7,759 nt of DNA from Anaerolineales bacterium (GTDB lineage Bacteria > Chloroflexota > Anaerolineae > Anaerolineales > Villigracilaceae). The translations under genes were made by a program, and so were the position numbers. The stretch is taken from contig JAICQC010000218.1 of the NCBI GenBank assembly GCA_025938055.1, forward strand, positions 1 through 7,759, in the 5' to 3' direction. This document shows, one piece after another, positions 5,164 through 7,759 of this stretch (positions are counted from its first letter, which is position 1; each line of letters begins with the position of its first letter). The notes under the pieces were generated by a model. That model searched no databases, was not told the origin of the DNA, and saw nothing but the letters and a program-made list of their open reading frames with translations.

Positions 5164-6076
5164 ACAACTGATCTACCCCACCGCAGATCCCAGCTCTCTG
5201 CGACGGCGCGTCCAGGAAGTACGCGAGATCGAACATGTGGACCCGGTTGCCATCGGCGACCGCGTGCGCTTTGTGGAGGCGGGCGAGGGACACGGCATGA
5301 TCCCGCTCGCCTCGTCGCATTCCAAGGAAGCGAGCGGGATGATCGTCGAGATCCTGCCGCGGGAGTCGAAACTCTCGCGCCCGGCGCCCGTGCCCGGTCA
5401 GCGCGTCTTCGAGCAGGTTATCGTCTCCAACGCGGACCTGGTCCTGCCCGTGTTTTCTGCAGCGAATCCCACTCCCAGGTGGAGATTGCTGGACCGTTAT
5501 CTGGTCGCCGCGGAAGCCGCCGGGCTGCCGTCGCTGATCGTGATCAACAAACTCGACCTCGCCTGGAAGAACCCGGCGCTTGAGGAGGAGATTGGAATCT
5601 ATCGCCGCATCGGTTACCCTGTCCTTCTGGTCAGTGCGGTTACCGGTGAAGGCATGGAAGAACTCAAAGAGACTCTGAGAGCCAAGCTGTCGGTGCTGGT
5701 TGGAAAATCCGGCGTCGGGAAGACTTCCCTGTTGAATACCATCCAGCCCGGGCTGGGTCTGCGCGTCAAAGCGGTGGGCCAGGGCGAAATCGGCAAGGGA
5801 CGTCACACAACCACGCACTTTGAAATGTTCGAGCTGCCGTTCGGCGGCGCGCTGGTGGATACGCCCGGGATGCGTGAATTCGGTCTCTGGGATATCCCTG
5901 CCGACGAGCTGGCGTATCTGTTCCCTGAGATGGCTGACCAGGTCGGTCAGTGCAGGTTTGGCTTAAGCTGCCGCCATGACCTCGAACCCGGCTGCGCCAT
6001 CCGAAAAGCTGTCATGGCTGGGCACGTCAGCCCTTATCGCTACCAGAGCTATATGCGCCTGCGGGAGGAACTATGA
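5048..6076 (+). CDS. rsgA: Ribosome small-subunit-dependent GTPase A (RsgA/YjeQ)
   Basis: This encodes 342 residues of a cytoplasmic circularly permuted GTPase that checks late 30S-subunit maturation and releases assembly factors such as RbfA. The N-terminal OB fold (about 8-115) has VVFRKTLGHYTV and VAIGDRVRF. The GTPase motifs come in permuted order: G4 NKLD (167-170), G5-like SAVTG (196-200), G1 GKSGVGKTS (219-227), G2 GRHTT (251-255) and G3 DTPG (271-274). The C-terminal zinc finger has C302, C308, H310 and C316, with one residue more between the first two Cys than the common C-x4-C. The stretch between C31 and the GDRV motif is longer than I expect. ATG 5048 is the only reasonable start, since a TGA lies in frame at 5021; AGGAAA eight bases upstream is a modest ribosome-binding site. 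The stop overlaps the next start. Confidence 0.96.
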   Translation: MNINDEKDVGVVFRKTLGHYTVHTHGREIDCSLSSLIHKQLIYPTADPSSLRRRVQEVREIEHVDPVAIGDRVRFVEAGEGHGMIPLASSHSKEASGMIVEILPRESKLSRPAPVPGQRVFEQVIVSNADLVLPVFSAANPTPRWRLLDRYLVAAEAAGLPSLIVINKLDLAWKNPALEEEIGIYRRIGYPVLLVSAVTGEGMEELKETLRAKLSVLVGKSGVGKTSLLNTIQPGLGLRVKAVGQGEIGKGRHTTTHFEMFELPFGGALVDTPGMREFGLWDIPADELAYLFPEMADQVGQCRFGLSCRHDLEPGCAIRKAVMAGHVSPYRYQSYMRLREEL

Positions 6077-6552
6077 GAGCCCGCCTCGCAACGTTCGGGG
6101 ATTTTAAGTGCGCCCACTGCCGTGTCATTGTATCCAGCGCGCATCTGCTCTCGGGCGTCAACAACCGCAACCACTGTCCATACTGTCTGTGGTCCTGCCA
6201 CCTCGACCTGTACGCCGCGGGTGACCGCCTGTCTGCCTGCAAGGCGCCGATGAAACCCATCGGGCTGACGATGAAGAAGGGCAGGAACAAGTATCAGCGT
6301 GACTCGCGCGGTGAGTTGATGTTGATCCATGAGTGTACGGATTGCAGAGTCCTGTCCATCAACCGCATCGCCGCAGATGATGATTCCGCCACAGTCATGG
6401 CTGTCTTCCAGGAGTCTCTTGCATTCGGTCACCAGGTTCAGAAGCTATGCCAGGAATATGGAATCGTGATGCTTCAGGCGGAAGATGTAAGAATCATATC
6501 CGTCCAGCTTTACGGTCGCCATGAAGAGGTTTCTGGATTGGATTGGAGGTAA
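6073..6552 (+). CDS. RNHCP domain-containing zinc-finger-like protein
   Basis: This encodes 159 residues. The ATG overlaps the rsgA stop as ATGA, with GGGAGGA just upstream inside rsgA, so translation is coupled. The eponymous signature is at residues 32-36 (R-N-H-C-P), within NRNHCPYCLWSCHLD. Around it are C13-x2-C16, C35-x2-C38, C42, GDR (50-52), C56, M60-K-P-I and H86-x-C88-x2-C91, followed by acidic DDD (102-104). The paired CxxC motifs suggest one or two structural zinc sites and possibly RNA or ribosome binding, but the family is uncharacterised as far as I know. Residues 105-159 form a C-terminal extension without cysteine pairs. RNHCP genes commonly neighbour rsgA, so a link to ribosome assembly is a fair inference from context, not shown by sequence. 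Confidence 0.9.
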   Translation: MRARLATFGDFKCAHCRVIVSSAHLLSGVNNRNHCPYCLWSCHLDLYAAGDRLSACKAPMKPIGLTMKKGRNKYQRDSRGELMLIHECTDCRVLSINRIAADDDSATVMAVFQESLAFGHQVQKLCQEYGIVMLQAEDVRIISVQLYGRHEEVSGLDWR

Positions 6553-6586
6553 TGCCATTCGGCTTACCAGCAAACAAATCCAAACA

Positions 6587-6620
6587 TTTAAGAATCCCGC
6601 TGTACAGCGGGATTCTTAAA
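6587..6620. terminator. 34-base perfect palindrome, probable bidirectional terminator
   Basis: The arms TTTAAGAATCCCGCTGT and ACAGCGGGATTCTTAAA are exact complements with no spacer. As RNA this would form a long hairpin with a GTAC-type tetraloop, about 35 bases after the RNHCP stop. The AT-rich ends give only short U stretches (CTTAAATT) in either direction, so it is a less canonical terminator than the others here. The perfect symmetry would also fit a protein-binding palindrome. Confidence 0.6.
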
Positions 6621-6754
6621 TTCGGGAAGTAAGGATTACAACACTGAGAGAAACTGCACCTGATTTGCTATTAAGCTCCCAGCCTCCTTGGATTATCATG
6701 CTTTTCAAAGACTGTGAGCAGGGCAAGCAATTCCAGTCGCATCACAAGGATATC

Positions 6755-7759
6755 GTGTTCACCAGACTCAAAAACACCTACGCTGAATTCCCTCGGCTCT
6801 TTTGGATTATCGTCGGCACGCTTTTTGTCGACTCCATTGGCAGCACGCTGCTATTCCCGTTCTTTGCCCTATACATCACCCAGAAATTCGGCGTTGGCAT
6901 GACGGAAGCGGGCGTCCTGCTGGGAATATCCTCCCTATTCGGTCTGGTGGGCAGCATGATCGGGGGCGCGCTGACCGATAGGTTCGGGCGCAGACAATTG
7001 ATCCTCTTCGGGCTGGTCTTCAGCGCGTTGAGCAGCCTGCTGTTCGGTCTTGCATCGGATGTGCGCATCCTGTACTTCCTGGTGGTGATTGTGGGACTGC
7101 TTTCACGGGTTTCCGCGCCCGCGCATGATGCCATGCTGGCAGATATCCTGCCAGACGCCAAACGGCAGGAGGGATTTGGGATCACGCGCATTGTCTTCAA
7201 TTTCGCCTGGATCTTTGGCACGGCTCTCGGCGGACTGATCGCAGCCCGGTCGTTCCTGGCACTTTTCATTCTCGATGCGGTCCTGAGCCTGACGGTGGCT
7301 GTCATCCTGTACCGTTTTCTCCCTGAGACAAAACCGGTCTCGCATGTCGAATCCAAGAAACGCGAGTCCCTGCTGGCGACCCTGGCAGGCTATCGCATCG
7401 TCCTTCGTGACCTGGCCTATATGGGATTCACGCTCGCCGGGATGGTCACGCTGATCGTATATCAGCAGCAGTATGGTTCGTTATCGGTCTATTTGCGCGA
7501 TGTGCATAATATTAGTTCCCAGAGTTACGGCGTCATGCTTTCGGTTGCAGGTCTGGAGGTGGTGCTCTTTCAGTTCTGGGTCAGTCGGACGATACGCAAA
7601 TATCCGCCATTCTTGATGATGGCGCTCGGCACGTTGTTTTTTGTGGCTGGCTTCTCCATGATCGGTTTTGTGGGTGGGGTTCCGCTTTTTATGCTTGCTG
7701 TTACCCTGATCACGATTGGAGAAATGATTACTTTTCCTACCAATAGAGTGATCGCCGTC
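6755..7759 (+). CDS. Major facilitator superfamily transporter, C-terminus cut by window edge
   Basis: The frame is open to the right edge, giving 335 residues from GTG 6755. That start has AAGGA four bases ahead, a rather short gap. The alternative ATG 6698 adds 19 polar residues but lacks a visible ribosome-binding site. The signature motif A of the superfamily, G71-ALTDRFGRR80, sits in the loop after the second helix. About ten hydrophobic helices are visible (near 15-40, 52-73, 81-101, 104-122, 145-162, 166-187, 220-236, 257-277, 285-305 and 308-328). A charged central loop at 188-217 separates the two six-helix halves, so about two helices are missing. It should be a proton-driven exporter or importer of a small molecule; drug efflux is the usual annotation, but the substrate cannot be read. 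The palindrome at 6587-6620 separates it from the RNHCP gene. Confidence 0.9.
   Translation, partial: MFTRLKNTYAEFPRLFWIIVGTLFVDSIGSTLLFPFFALYITQKFGVGMTEAGVLLGISSLFGLVGSMIGGALTDRFGRRQLILFGLVFSALSSLLFGLASDVRILYFLVVIVGLLSRVSAPAHDAMLADILPDAKRQEGFGITRIVFNFAWIFGTALGGLIAARSFLALFILDAVLSLTVAVILYRFLPETKPVSHVESKKRESLLATLAGYRIVLRDLAYMGFTLAGMVTLIVYQQQYGSLSVYLRDVHNISSQSYGVMLSVAGLEVVLFQFWVSRTIRKYPPFLMMALGTLFFVAGFSMIGFVGGVPLFMLAVTLITIGEMITFPTNRVIAV

Noticed and set aside
4892..5818. Minus-strand ORF of 308 codons opposite rsgA
   Set aside because: Long antisense frames are common opposite GC-rich genes. rsgA has all GTPase motifs, and the antisense product matches nothing I know.

Overview
The window looks like a chromosomal segment of a moderately GC-rich bacterium. 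The gene set fits Chloroflexota (Anaerolineae-like) best: an RsgA followed by an RNHCP-domain protein, a membrane/soluble gene pair known mainly from Actinobacteria and Chloroflexota, and a GGTTGAGTAG...TCGAAACC intergenic repeat. This placement is inference from gene content and style, not from a marker gene. There are no rRNAs, tRNAs, CRISPR arrays or transposases.

Left part (1-1491, minus strand): a gene that runs off the left edge. It encodes two tandem amidase_2 (AmpD/T7-lysozyme/PGRP type) domains separated by an SH3-like segment. The C-terminal domain keeps the full zinc triad, while the N-terminal one has lost most catalytic positions. A divergent intergenic region with a good minus-strand promoter separates it from a plus-strand GNAT acetyltransferase (1762-2574). 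Next come 339 bases without a clear gene, including a strong terminator (2782-2807).

Middle (2914-4391, plus strand): three small genes, probably one unit. They are a membrane-anchored protein of unknown function, a translationally coupled soluble paralogue of its C-terminal domain, and a four-helix membrane protein.

Region 4392-4893 has no long gene but is rich in signals. It holds a near-consensus sigma-70-type promoter, a 21-codon ORF whose ribosome-binding site lies in an inverted repeat, two rho-independent terminators whose arms can cross-pair, and a palindromic pair of REP-like elements. This is the most unusual part of the window.

Right part (4894-7759): a possible 90-codon ORF overlaps the start of rsgA (30S-assembly GTPase). 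rsgA is coupled by an ATGA overlap to an RNHCP zinc-finger-like protein. A 34-base perfect palindrome follows, then a major facilitator superfamily transporter that runs off the right edge. rsgA and the RNHCP gene are the clearest operon. The other neighbours have no evident shared pathway.
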